Below are positions 12,121 through 23,676 of a DNA stretch of 64,000 nucleotides, piece by piece. The DNA comes from Nemertoderma westbladi. Its lineage: Eukaryota; Xenacoelomorpha; Nemertodermatida; Nemertodermatidae. The translations under genes were made by a program, and so were the position numbers. Location of the stretch: assembly GCA_032718475.1 (NCBI GenBank), contig JAUCBJ010000050.1, positions 50,448-114,447 on the forward strand, in the 5' to 3' direction. The first letter of the stretch is position 1. The number at the start of each line of letters is the position of its first letter. The notes under the pieces are model-generated. The model made no database searches. It was not told the DNA's origin and saw nothing but the letters and a program-made list of their open reading frames with translations.

Positions 12121-13533
12121 ATGGCAACAAGCAATTCAAATTACATATCGGATGTTAAAGAAATAACGCAGAAAGTCAGTGAGAAACTTGTGCTGACTAA
12201 TGGGGAGCCTGAGGATTCCAGTGAATGGAAGAAAAAACTGAAACTTCCAAAAAAGGATCTTCGAGTAAAGACAGCCGATGTTACGGACACAAAAGGCAAT
12301 GATTTCGAGGAATACTGCCTTCGCAGGGAACTCTTAATGGGTATTTTTGAGAAAGGTTTTGAATCTCCATCGCCGATACAAGAAGAAGCTATCCCAGTCG
12401 CATTGAGTGGTCGCGATATTCTCGCTCGAGCTAAAAACGGAACTGGTAAAACCGCGGCCTACCTCATTCCTATGTTGGAGAAAATCGACAACAAAAACGA
12501 CGCGATCCAAGCGATGGTAATGGTGCCGACACGAGAGTTGGCCCTGCAGACAAGTCAAATATGCCGCGAGTTGGGCAAACACTTAAAGGTGCGGGTCATG
12601 GTGACAACAGGGGGCACCTCGCTCAAAGACGATATTATGCGACTCTACGACCCGGTTCACATAATCATAACGACACCCGGGCGCATTTTAGACCTCATGA
12701 GTAAAAATATCGCCAAGGCCGACAAGTGCAGCCTCTTAGTGCTTGACGAGGCCGACAAACTATTATCGCAGGATTTTAAAGGCCTTCTCGATAAAGTTAT
12801 CAGTTTTATGCCGAGCGGCCGGCAGATTATGCTGTTCTCGGCCACATTTCCCTTGACCGTAGAAGACTTTGCCGCTAAACATCTTAAGGATCCTTACGCT
12901 ATTAACCTGATGGATGAACTTACCCTTAAAGGTATCACGCAGTACTACGCGTACGTTGAAGAGTCACAGAAAGTCCGTTGTCTCAACACGTTGTTCGCCA
13001 AACTCCTCATCAATCAGAGCATAATATTCTGCAACTCGACAACTCGCGTGGAACTTCTCGCCAAGAAGATCACGGATCTCGGATACAGCTGCTTTTTCAT
13101 CCACGCGCGCATGGCGCAGCACCACCGCAACCGTGTGTTCCACGACTTCCGACAGGGGGCCTGTCGCAACCTCGTCTGTAGCGATCTCTTCACACGAGGT
13201 ATCGACATCCCCGCGGTCAACGTTGTAATCAACTTCGATTTCCCCAAGTACTCCGAGACTTACCTGCATCGTATCGGTCGGAGCGGCAGGTACGGCCACC
13301 TCGGCCTCGCCATCAACCTCATCACCAACGACGATCGAATCAATCTCTACAAGATGGAGCGCGAACTCACCACTGAGATTAAACCCATCCCTCGGGCCAT
13401 TGATAAGCGTCTCTACGTGGCCGAGTTCCAGACGCAGGATAAGTTTGGGGGCGGCGTTCCCCAGGGCGATAACGTAAACAACGCGGTGGTTGAAGGCGAC
13501 GTCGATGGAGTGGGCGATGCTCCAGTAAACTAA
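12121..13533 (+). CDS. DDX6: DDX6/Me31B/Dhh1-type DEAD-box RNA helicase, intronless
   Basis: Full-length 470-residue DEAD-box ATPase; the family's animal members are of similar length. All helicase motifs are present and intact: Q-motif region FESPSPIQ (80-87), motif I AKNGTGKT (104-111), PTRELALQ (136-143), TTGG (162-165), TPGR (185-188), DEAD (209-212), SAT (240-242), [16 protein letters not shown] (357-372) and HRIGRSGR (383-390). The block [18 protein letters not shown], with [20 protein letters not shown] and TEIKPIP, is specific to the DDX6 subfamily. DDX6 proteins act in P-bodies and stress granules in mRNA decapping and translational repression (family knowledge). The start is the first ATG, in the context AAAAATGGC. 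The C-terminal tail after 436 is Gly/Val-rich and not conserved. The single exon suggests a retrocopy origin, but every motif is kept, so a working retrogene is likely. Codon use becomes more GC-rich toward the 3' end than in the flanks. Confidence 0.93.
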   Translation: MATSNSNYISDVKEITQKVSEKLVLTNGEPEDSSEWKKKLKLPKKDLRVKTADVTDTKGNDFEEYCLRRELLMGIFEKGFESPSPIQEEAIPVALSGRDILARAKNGTGKTAAYLIPMLEKIDNKNDAIQAMVMVPTRELALQTSQICRELGKHLKVRVMVTTGGTSLKDDIMRLYDPVHIIITTPGRILDLMSKNIAKADKCSLLVLDEADKLLSQDFKGLLDKVISFMPSGRQIMLFSATFPLTVEDFAAKHLKDPYAINLMDELTLKGITQYYAYVEESQKVRCLNTLFAKLLINQSIIFCNSTTRVELLAKKITDLGYSCFFIHARMAQHHRNRVFHDFRQGACRNLVCSDLFTRGIDIPAVNVVINFDFPKYSETYLHRIGRSGRYGHLGLAINLITNDDRINLYKMERELTTEIKPIPRAIDKRLYVAEFQTQDKFGGGVPQGDNVNNAVVEGDVDGVGDAPVN

Positions 13534-13673
13534 AGATCGTCTAAGATCTAAAAAAATGAATCGAGATTTCTATCGGTGTTATTACAAACGTTTTGTCTGT
13601 TACGCCTTTTACGCGTAAATTGTTCCATGCGCGCACTCCCCAGTAATCCAAAGTATTATTTATTTTCTAACAT

Positions 13674-13679
13674 AATAAA
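13674..13679 (+). terminator. Poly(A) signal AATAAA
   Basis: A canonical AATAAA lies about 140 bp after the stop codon of the helicase gene, followed by AT-rich sequence. It is the most plausible cleavage and polyadenylation signal for this gene. Confidence 0.5.
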
Positions 13680-16600
13680 ATATATTTGATTTCATTAAAC
13701 AAAAATTGCAAGTTTATTTGTATACAATCCCATATATGTTGTTAAACCTGCTAAAACGCCTTTTGCGATAACAATTTAATTAGGGAATCTGTTTACTCGC
13801 CTTTTTATAGCAATATGAATGAACTTGAGCGCTGAAGGGGTGTGCGCATACATTTATTTACGGACGGATTATTATTATTATTATTTGTGGAAGAATCTCA
13901 AGAAAATCTGTTCTATTTGGGATATATTAATGGAAGAGAATGATATGTATTTGTAGGTCGTGTTTGTTTCGTATTTGTTTAAGTTTTTATTACTAAATGA
14001 AGCCAGTTTCTATCCATTAGGTTTCTGGCAACTTCTATCAATGTCTTTGTCTTATTTATTATGTATTTAACCGTATTGAAGCTACACAAACGCGAATTAT
14101 TTTCTTTTAGAGTGGCATATATATATATATTACAGGCTTATATCCCCAATTCAATTATAAGATTGTAACTGTATTTTATTCACTTACGGTTTAGCTTCGC
14201 GTAATTACCGGTATCAAATCAACATAACATGTTTTAAATCCTTTCAATGTTCTTATTTCACAACAGAAATCGATACCATAAAATTATGATCTAATAATAA
14301 ATAATAATAATATATATACTGGACCGGTATATCAATAAAACGTTGTTTATGTGAAATTATCATATCGACTTCACTTAAGACGATGTTTTTTTTTTATATA
14401 TACGGGTAAACGCTTTTGAGCCCATATTAAATTTAAAAAACGTTAAGTTACCGGTATATAATTGTTATATCAACTTCTTATACCGGTACCGGATATTTGA
14501 TCTTTATAATATTGCACCATTATTATTCATTAATGTTATTACTAATATATTCGACTCTACTATTTGCGATTAGTTGGTGGATTTTTTTTTTCAATAGTGC
14601 AGCTACCTGATTCAGTATCACCATCGCTTTACATTTCCGCGGTTATTTTAATAGCTCTGATTTTTTGGGTTTGGTTAGACTATAAAATGTTAGTTGAAAT
14701 TATGAAGTACCTCGGTCTTACTGGAAAAGTGAATAATTCTGTATTGATATACATTTATCATAGCAGCTGTAAGATTGTACAGTACCGCATCAAACAGCTG
14801 GATTTTCAGGGAATTAACCTGTTGAGTTACATATTTTCGTGAATAATATTTGAATGTTTTTCATGTTTTTAGAAGTTGACTGATTTAGTCATAAGAATTC
14901 ATTACGAACTATTTTTTTTAGATATTTTTATGGTGTGTCGTTGAGTCGATGGGTCCCCTGTTTACCTGAAAATCCGTCTGGGTCATATTCGGTACAACTG
15001 AAATAAAAATTATTTTATAATGTAATATAATATTAATTAAGTTAAGTTATAGGTCTACAATGGCAATTTATAATTTCAAACAATATTTTAATCAGCTAAA
15101 AGTTGTTATTTTTTGGGTTTGTTTTGCGATGGTTATATTGCATTTTTAGGCACTCACACTATTGTCTCCATGTCACATTTAATTCGAAAGTTATTACCCC
15201 GTAATTTAGGAATATTTTTAGACAGTTACCTTACTGGTACTCTAACCGAATTGCTTGAATTTTTAAACATATACATCACCTCGATGTTACAGATGAAGCA
15301 TATTTTAAATTTTGCCTTAAAAGGGTTGATATTGTGCTACTATATACCGTATTGTAATATACATAGATATAGAGGGGGTATGTTCTAATATAATAAAGCC
15401 CATTTTGTATGTAGTTTATAACCTATTTGAAACTTTAATGCAGTGCGTAACGACATGAAACACAATCTTAAGCGGTTGTTCCAACATGGTACTTCATAAT
15501 ATGACTCGTTTCCCAAAAGGCACTTCATGCTAAAAGTTGCCCAGGTTATTTCTCATTTTTTATATTATACCTACGAACAGCTGATTAAGTAAGAGATTGT
15601 GAGATTGACTGATGAGATTGTGAGTTGATTTTATCCACAAATGTATTTGTCACAGTTTCACAAGTTACGGGGGTTTTTTAAACCCAAAATGTAAATAAAT
15701 TGTTTGTAATAATAACTCTGGTGTAACATTGACGGGGTGGTGATATATTTGTTCCAAATTTTAAGCAATTAGATTAGATTAATACAAATAAAAAATATAG
15801 AAATTGGAAAATCCGTTCCTTAAAAATATCATTAAATTACGGGTCATCATTATTAATATCCAGTCAGTCCACTCAAACTTAATTAATTATTATGTAGGTA
15901 GATCATTGCTTTCAATATCATTCTAACAGCGATTATTTAAGCGACCCTCCCACTCTATATATAGTTCCATTTGTGGTGTATTTTTTTAGTATTTAGCGTA
16001 GCGGAGCGGTGTACACTTAAGTTGATAAATATTACAAACATCATAGTACAATAATGCTATTTGAAGATTGAGGCTTCTTGTTCTGATATCAGTTGATTTT
16101 TCGTGGTGTTTTCCATAAACGTTTTTTTTTTAGAATTAATTGTTTGTTTTCTACCTGTGTGCATCTGTGCAATACATATTTGTGGCGTGTTATTATTCTA
16201 CTGCGGTGTGTTTGATTACTCTAAATTAAATAAAATGTTTGTTAAGTGAGTAGTGCCCATTGCGGATAAATGGCATTTCGATTACGTACTAAAACTCCAA
16301 ACGTAGTCTACCAATTGCGTGGTCCGGTGGTCGCATATTCTTGTGCTTATTATAATTGTTTCATGAAGTGTTTCTATTGATCGTCGAGTAACAATTTCAT
16401 GAACAGGAATGTTGTTTAGCTAGCCGGGTACTTTTTAACGCAAACCTGTGGATTTGTGCTAATAAACTCATTTGAATTTGTGTTCTATGTCGAATTATGT
16501 GCGAACGTGTATTTGATTAATTATTATTTATAGGTACTGAGTTGTACCCATGTGTGGTTCCTTACTAAGTTCTCAATTGCTATTGTTCTCTTGTATACTC

Positions 16601-18204
16601 TGTATTCCTTATTTAGCGTCGTTTACGTAGCGTATGTAATGTAGGTATATAATTCAGCATGTAAATAGTTCTTATTGTTGTAATTTGTATGAGTAAGGGC
16701 ATTGGCATTGCTGTTTCATAATTGTGTCGCGTATTTTAAACATTATTGCCGGCAAAATACAAACCAGCGGCAACCTGCGACAGAACTAGAGAACACGCGT
16801 ATAGTTTAATCACGGACGTTTGAGAGTTTTAAATTACGCCGTGAATTTTTAACCGTTTGTCTTTTTGGCGGTGTGATGAAGTGACAAACATGCAGTGTTT
16901 GTGTGCGCGTGATTTATTACTTTTTGGAATGTGATGAGCTATTTATCAATGTGTCGGAACACATAGAGTTTGGTAAGTTGTTGAAGTCGATTTGTTTAAC
17001 TTCTGAACCACCTTATTTGTTATGATGTATTTTTAGTAAGTTTTTGATGGCAGTATGTGTGTCTAATCCTAATGTTATACTTAGTATTGTACTTTGTAAT
17101 TGTACATCATCAAGGTATATAAATAACGAAGACCAAAGACCGGTTATGGTAAATAATACCTTGCAACAGCTGTTACAAACTTGGTATATATGTGCCATAT
17201 ATATTTTTATACTTATTACAAAGGCACCATACGTTTATCAGTATTTATATAATACGGTATTTATTAGGAATTATAGTTTTCCTAATTGCTATGGACGTGT
17301 TTAGGGAGTTTAGACGCTTACTTCCATTTCGTAAGGACTGGCGATCGGTATTGGCTTAGCAACCAGCAGTCCATTATTTTTATTAGGCAGACGTCCATTT
17401 CTAATAATTCTAATAATTGTTAACATCGATTAAAAGCGTCATATGGTAAGGCGAATTTATGAATTCGAATAAGACCCTGTTAAAATTTTTAGTCAATATC
17501 TGGAATGGTTCAATTCACCCGGTGCTGTTTAATGTGGCAGCAGACCAACTGTCAATTGTTTTTTTAATTTTTTCGAGCTTATTTACTTTAAGTTTATTAA
17601 GCGCCGGTGTACATGGCGATCACGGTATACCGAACCCGGGTGCATTATCTTCATGGTAAATTTTAGGTGGCTCCATTAGTTTCTAACCGAATCGTTACGT
17701 AACAACATTTCTGTTGGAATCGTAACAACTTTTTCCCCATCGCATCGGTTCGGTTATTGTTAAAAATCTAGTGCCACGAGTTTCAGTAAATGCGAAATAA
17801 TACTGAACTTTTATTGCTGCCAATTAAATTAAACAGCGTAGATAACCAACGTTAACAGCTATATAACAATGTGCAACATACAGTAAGGCTTGGGTAAAAG
17901 GTCATAATAATTTTATAAATTAATTCCATATACTATACAGGTTAGCCATATACTATTATTTCATTTTTAGAGATGTACCTGATTGTGATCTATTCGACAG
18001 TATAGCGAGATTTAGATTCGATACCGTCAGTATGGATAAGCGACTCTGTGGCAGACTATAGACTGGCACGAATAAGGTCATAGCTAAAAAAAAATGTAAA
18101 TGACGTCTTACTCTAGATAACCTTTTTTTTTATATACCAGGAAGTTATATCCAATCGTATATGCTATACTGACGATTGGACTTGCATATCAGTTACATCC
18201 ATAT
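13680..18204. other. Long non-coding stretch
   Basis: AT-rich, with many ACCGGTA words near 14200-14500 and simple TA tracts. Short open frames at 14564-14842, 15113-15388 and 17044-17304 are unlike any family I know. Around 16730-17000 the base composition is more balanced, but no exon could be supported. Confidence 0.5.
17459..17659 (+). pseudogene. Possible LINE ORF1/ORF2 N-terminal remnant
   Basis: The 66-residue frame has a hydrophobic stretch (about 27-48) followed by GVHGDHGIPNPG. That resembles the 'SGDIxxNPGP' segment common near the N-terminus of animal LINE proteins and 2A-like peptides, although the final Pro is replaced by Ala. Nothing further downstream matches a LINE, so this is a weak call. 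Confidence 0.2.
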
Positions 18205-18526
18205 ACAACTGTAGAGGTACTATTTTTGCTCTTAAAGGGATTTTAACACTTTTTAATATTTATACCAAATCACAGATTAAATTTGTAAAAATTGCATAGT
18301 TATCTAAATTATTCAAAGTGAGGCTTTCGCCTGCTTGCTCATGCGGATATCCAGATTTCAATTTTCTGGAAATCTCTCGATTTCATCATAAGATTGGTAT
18401 TTTTTGAGATTAGTGCCATGCCGGCTTCCCGGAACTACAAAGGACCTTCCTTACTCGGTTTTGATGCGGCCCTTGCCTTAAATGTAATCAGAAAATATAT
18501 CAGTTGATAAGGTACCTCTACAATTG
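18205..18526. repeat. Inverted-repeat element, about 320 bp
   Basis: ACAACTGTAGAGGTAC at 18205-18220 pairs with GTACCTCTACAATTGT at 18511-18526 (15 of 16). The interior has no ORF. The structure fits a MITE, but no target duplication was found. Confidence 0.4.
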
Positions 18527-18689
18527 TGGTTCGTTATGATTATTCCATAGTACCAATAAGTCTGACGCACGCCTGACATTTAATTACACGATGGCGTATA
18601 CATACATTGTATCAAAGCACGGCCATGGGTTAGGATTTATAGAGTAGATTAGGGCGATATAAATCCAGCCTTACGTTTATTATAAAAGG

Positions 18690-18800
18690 CTGGGGTGGGT
18701 AAATACGGGATGGGTAAGTACGTTTTATCTAGGTACGGGTTGGTTTATGGTTAAGTACGGTTTACTTTATATAAGTACGGGGAGGTTAAGTACTCTGTGT
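18690..18800. repeat. Degenerate short tandem repeat
   Basis: Variants of GGTAAGTACGGG follow one another about six times (GGGTAAATACGGG, GGGTAAGTACG, TAGGTACGGG, GTTAAGTACGG, ATAAGTACGGG, GTTAAGTACTC). Confidence 0.5.
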
Positions 18801-19652
18801 AGATGATACTAAAATTTTACAATATTTTACTGATCTCGGTTTAAAGAAATTGAATATTGCAACTTTATTTGTCTGTAAACGGTATATGGAAGATGTGTGT
18901 ATGCGTTTATTGCTAATGGTCCTGTCTGCTTTGTTGCTTTTGATAATGAGACAATAGTAACTGACAATAATAACTAATGATGGTTCTCACAATTGTTTTG
19001 CAATATGTCATTTTATTTGTATGTCCTGTCTATACTCGCGAGGTGTTATATTTACAAAGGAAGACTGTTACTATTATGTTATGTTTCCACTGTTACTGTA
19101 TATTTCCGATTATTAAGTGCGAGGCTTGAACTTGAGATTACATTTATTATTTTTTAAATTTTCCATTATTTTGTTAAATTACCTACCGCCGAAATCCGTG
19201 AAGTGTCTGTTCTGTTTTCGTATAAAGTGAGTGATTGTGTAATCTCAAGTTTATTATTTCGGAAACAATCATATTATTTAGAATAATTATTTTAGGTATG
19301 ATATATATATAATTATACCGGTACTAGGAAGGAAGGACTTATTTTGTGCTGATTATTATTCAAACTATATGCCGGTAGTAGCTTCTAATTTGCTACTATG
19401 ATTCTGTATCTGTATGTTGCATACTAAATAGGTATCATTTATTTCACTAGAACATTATAATATGGTTGCATCAAGTTAATTATTATTTTCTTTTTCTTAA
19501 TTTCCTTAATATTGGGTGGCTTCCGTGACTTACAACCCGGATTCAACTTCATGGTATATTTGCTTTTGGGAATTTTTTAATTCAAATCACGTTTATTGGT
19601 ACTAACTCTAACCCAAAATCACAAATCCGAAAACCCATCTTGCATCTAAAAT

Positions 19653-19700
19653 ATCTCATCTAATTGTTAAATTCTCAATTAAGGGAAAGTAGCAAGTTAC
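19653..19700. repeat. Dispersed short repeat, copy 2 of 3
   Basis: Same pattern as at 3509-3553 and 53599-53646: ATCTCATCTAATTGTTAAAT, then CAATTAAGGGAAAG, then AGTTAC. Confidence 0.55.
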
Positions 19701-20985
19701 ATACGGCCCAAACTCACAAAAAGTGGCCAAAAACGTTTCCCACACGATTCGACTTAATTTTAGAATGAAATTTTTTTTGGAACCTAGTTAAGTTATATAT
19801 ATTTTTGAAGATAATTTTATGGTCCAACAGATGCACAAAAAATCATAGTGCCACTCCGACTTTGAAAGATTTTACAGACCTTTTAGTACTAAAAATGCAG
19901 GTTTTTCAATTGTCCAAAAAAGTTCATTGTATTCTGGTTGATGTATTTTGACATCTACTGGGTGTATTTCAACAAGTTATAGCTCATTTTAAAGCTAAAT
20001 AATAGAGGAATGCAATGGAATAACTCCCAAATTGTTTTATTGATATCATATTTAAATAAAACAATAGATAATATACCCCTATTTTTGACAATTACTAGTC
20101 CCAAACGGTAACACCTGAATTCACCAAAAGGATTTTATTGGGATTCTATAAACTAAATTCTTATTTGAAAGGAAAATCTTCAAGAAGTGGAATGATCCAG
20201 ATTTTACGAAAAAATACTAAACACAACCGGAGATATGGCTGGTTTTATACGTGCGAGTCGATTATGTCAATTAGGATTGTCCCATGTGTAACACCAAGTG
20301 CACTGCTTTACCATGCTCTAGAATCAGTTCTAACAAACTTGATATGAAGATTCAAATATCAGAAGATAGCCAAGTTCTTGGTCTTTTGCGTGAGTAATCA
20401 TTTGTGGCAACAATTGACTGTGGAATAGACTTTAGTTGCTTTTACATTTATCAGCATGAGCTTTGTCCCACCTGTAACAAAAGCCTGTAACACAAAAAAT
20501 CGTTACAGGGCGGGACGTCCCACATGTAACATGTAAATCGAATAATTTTGGGCTACAGAGTAAGACATGTCTCACCTGTAACACTTTAGTAGTGCAGACT
20601 TCATAATATTGATAAGACTGTAGGTCATGCACACAGAACAGCACTATTAACTGTGAATTGGTACTTACCTACCTACAGTAGTACCGGTAACAGTATCAGT
20701 GCTGCCTCTTTATTGCGTTTGATTCGAAGTTATTGGATCTACAGATCTGCGCAGTGCATAGAGTTTACTATTGACTACTAAACAAACTAATCCTAACCAG
20801 AACCAGTTATAAGACATTGATGCAGACACTATGTGACTACGGTATAGAATAGAGACCACATTTCATTACTTATTAGGCATCAGCTTGCCGTTCCGGTATC
20901 AAGATACTGATAGTAAATAAAAATAGGACTAATAATACTGATCTGTCTTATATGGAATGCGGTCCATCTTAGATCTATCTTCTGC
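19701..20985. other. Non-coding DNA left of the minisatellite remnant
   Basis: No gene is supported. The stretch holds the left-side TGTTACANNTGGGACA motifs, including one palindromic pair at about 20502-20533. Confidence 0.5.
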
Positions 20986-21075
20986 GATTGGGAGAGGGTG
21001 ATTGGGAGCTCCGTGAGGGGAGCAGTTAGAGGTGGGAGGGAAAAAAATAGAGGTGCAAGGGGAGCAGTTAGAGGT
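20986..21075. repeat. Left remnant of 42-bp minisatellite and TSD GAGGT
   Basis: One full and one partial copy of the 42-bp unit seen again at 49816-49985 (…AGAGGTGCAAGGGGAGCAGTT). Bases 21071-21075 (GAGGT) are the left target-site duplication of the outer BEL/Pao element. Confidence 0.8.
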
Positions 21076-22245
21076 TGTTCGCGCTTTTAGACCTTTAGCA
21101 GTTTAACCTGCCAAATTGGGATGTCTTCTAGATAATGAATCGTCTTTAGCCTATGACGAGTATTTGATACACTACATTAGCCGAAGCCAGTCTATGCGCG
21201 ACCATACACCCGCTGGATATACCCGGGAGACTGGATTCGGAAGCCTAACCTTATTGCGGTGTAGGCCTACTGTATTATTCGACTGATCGTAATATATATA
21301 ATCTCTGACAAATATTATTCACTTTCGGGAAATATTAACAGTTCCTTTAGGACGTGGCGCTCTAAATATGTAAACAGAGTTATGACTTAAACTAGACACA
21401 ACGGGATGGCTATAGATTCACGTATATGGCGCATTCTTTAGGAGATGCTTTGTTATCAGTCACAATCATACATAATACTGCACAATGCTGCACACCGATC
21501 TGCCGACCTTCACTAATTTTAGTCACATATAAAGAGAACAACAACCAATACATGTAGTGCCTATGAAATAGCATTAGATTCACTTCAAAACCACTTTAAT
21601 GTAAGTCGCAATCGTTATATGTAACCGGTCCCTCTTACCTTCAGTATATCAAGAAGATTGAGGGTTTTATGATTAATTTATCGATATTCTCCAATATAAT
21701 AATATTCCATCAACTGATACAATGAATAACCGACAGTAAATAACAGTGCAAATGTTAAGTTAAGTTTGATATTAATTGAATTGTGGTTTGGTAACAGATA
21801 TACGTTCTATAATTAAGCCTACTAATGTTGGGCTAAAGACTGAAAACACAGAGATTCCAAAAGCCGGTCTTCTGGGCTCAGGACAAAATGTAAACATTGA
21901 CCCATAATGCATTGCGCGATTTCCCGGAGGTTTCTGTACAAAAAGCAGGAGAATCGCTCTGATTGGTTGACCAAACAAAGAAACACCAGAGAACAAGGAA
22001 AAAGCTACATGTGTACAGCTCAGCTGTTAGCTGTCGTCATAGTAACTACACTGTTTCAAGAGGATCTAGCGCATTGCGTCATAGAATTGCTAATTACGTC
22101 CGCTAAAGTAAACATACAGAAGAAATGGCTTTTTATGTCCCCTAAAACACCAGTACAGTAAGGATACGGCTTTTTATGCCTGTTAAACCAACTACAGAGT
22201 ACTTTACGGGGAAAATAACCGGCTAATTCCGCAAAAGCTTTTACA
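21076..22245 (-). repeat. 3' LTR of outer BEL/Pao element
   Basis: 1170-bp direct repeat of 48643-49815, with TG…CA ends (TGTTCGCG…TTTACA). It is followed at 22246 by CCGCTCCCAG, whose minus-strand reading CTGGGAGCGG abuts the LTR and may be the polypurine primer site. Confidence 0.93.
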
Positions 22246-22323
22246 CCGCTCCCAGAAAATGGGATTTAAGTCTATAAAATATAAAAAATCACAGTTTCTA
22301 AAATATAAAAATACTCTAAACAG

Positions 22324-23676
22324 TTAGTCTTTCTTATGCGGACGGCGTTTACGCAGTTTTTTGAGGCTAGCAAGAGTCCTTTTCTCTTTGGGGCGAGCCA
22401 CTTTACTAGGAGGGCTGTAACTCCTGGGTGAAGGGTGCAATACAATTGCATCAGAAGGTTTAGGATTACGATCGGTGTATCCGCCAGTCGAGGTACCTGG
22501 TTGATCGATATCAACTTCAGTGGAGCGAGGTCTAACGGCCTTTAGGGCGCGTCTTAGGACAGCAGCTCCTACGGGTCCTTGACGGGTCGTCTGGACAATA
22601 GCGGTAGGTGGACCGTGAGTGGTGAGAAACTTCCTCGGTTTAATGGTTCTTTCCAGCTCGCGTTCTCGGGCTCGATATTCGTAGGGCCGTCGAGATACTT
22701 CTTGTAACTCAGGGTGCGAGTTGATAAATAAATCGCCATACTCAGGGTCTTGACGGATGAAATTGATCAAATGGTATGAAGTAATATCGTTAGGATTGAC
22801 GTTCCTGAGATATTTTCGAACAAATTTGGTGGAAATACACTCACCAACACGCTTCATTAGTTCGTAACTCGGTGTGCGTGTTTTTTGTTCAACAGACGCG
22901 AATAAATAAGGATGGAACGTGTAAACTCCCTCGTAAGAGCGTCCAGGGTAATAGCGATGGCGGGACTCACAATGTAAATCCGCGTTCGCTTCCCAAGCTC
23001 GGATGTAGCGCAGGGTAATCATCTCATCTACGCTTTCTAAATCGTGGTTAAAGGGGCAATTATAACTGGCATGTCCTTTAAGTTGACAGTGGTGGCATTG
23101 AGTCATAAATTGGGGGCAGACTGCAAAAATGTGCGAGTTATTAAGTCTGCAATATGCACAATAGATCTCCATCATCGGTTGTTCGTGGAAATAGGAGCAG
23201 GGTACGTCTGAGTCCATAGGGGTGAAATGGTCTCTCGATGCGCATAATTGACAACGTTTTCGAGAAACATAGTTGGCGTGTCGATAATCGTATGCGGTGA
23301 GACATTGTGGACCTTGATACCACTCCAAGACGTAATCGTTATCGCTGCTCCGGGGCGCTGTAGGCTGGATCGCCTCAGATTCTAAGCATATTGGTTCGTC
23401 TTCCAATTGCATAGCTGAGGTAGGTGCGGCTGTCTCCGCAAGCGGACCCACTGTCTGAACTTCCACGACAGAATAACCCGTGGGTATTCGGGGTCTTTGT
23501 ATAACAGATGAATGTAAGTTCTGTATACAAACGTCCTGGAAAAGGGCAAATCCCGCGCTGTTTAGCTTCTCCGCAGCTGAGTCTCTTAGGCTGAGTTTGG
23601 TCAGAGCGCGGTCCTTGAACTGACTATCAACATTACGGAACGGAGTCAGAAAGCACCTGAAACATTCGAAGCGGAT
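22324..23676 (-). pseudogene. Third ORF of outer BEL/Pao element, C-terminal part (zinc knuckles and basic tail)
   Basis: An open frame of 450 codons enters directly from the nested element's 3' LTR, so the original N-terminal part lies at 35070-36680. The first 49 codons of the open frame (23677-23823) are LTR sequence and not part of the gene. Visible features are a CxxC pair (CQLC), a CX2CX5HX4C knuckle (YCAYC…H…C), a canonical CX2CX4HX4C knuckle (CHHCQLKGHASYNC), a conserved region around GVYTFHPYLFAS and ELQEVSRR, and a basic C-terminus KKLRKRRPHKKD. The same order occurs in the intact homologue at 25344-27944. Function is unknown; zinc knuckles suggest RNA or DNA binding and the tail a nuclear location. 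There is no membrane segment or signal peptide, which argues against an envelope. Confidence 0.75.
23672..23676. repeat. Target-site duplication CGGAT, left
   Basis: CGGAT lies immediately before the nested LTR and again at 35070-35074 immediately after the other LTR. Confidence 0.9.
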
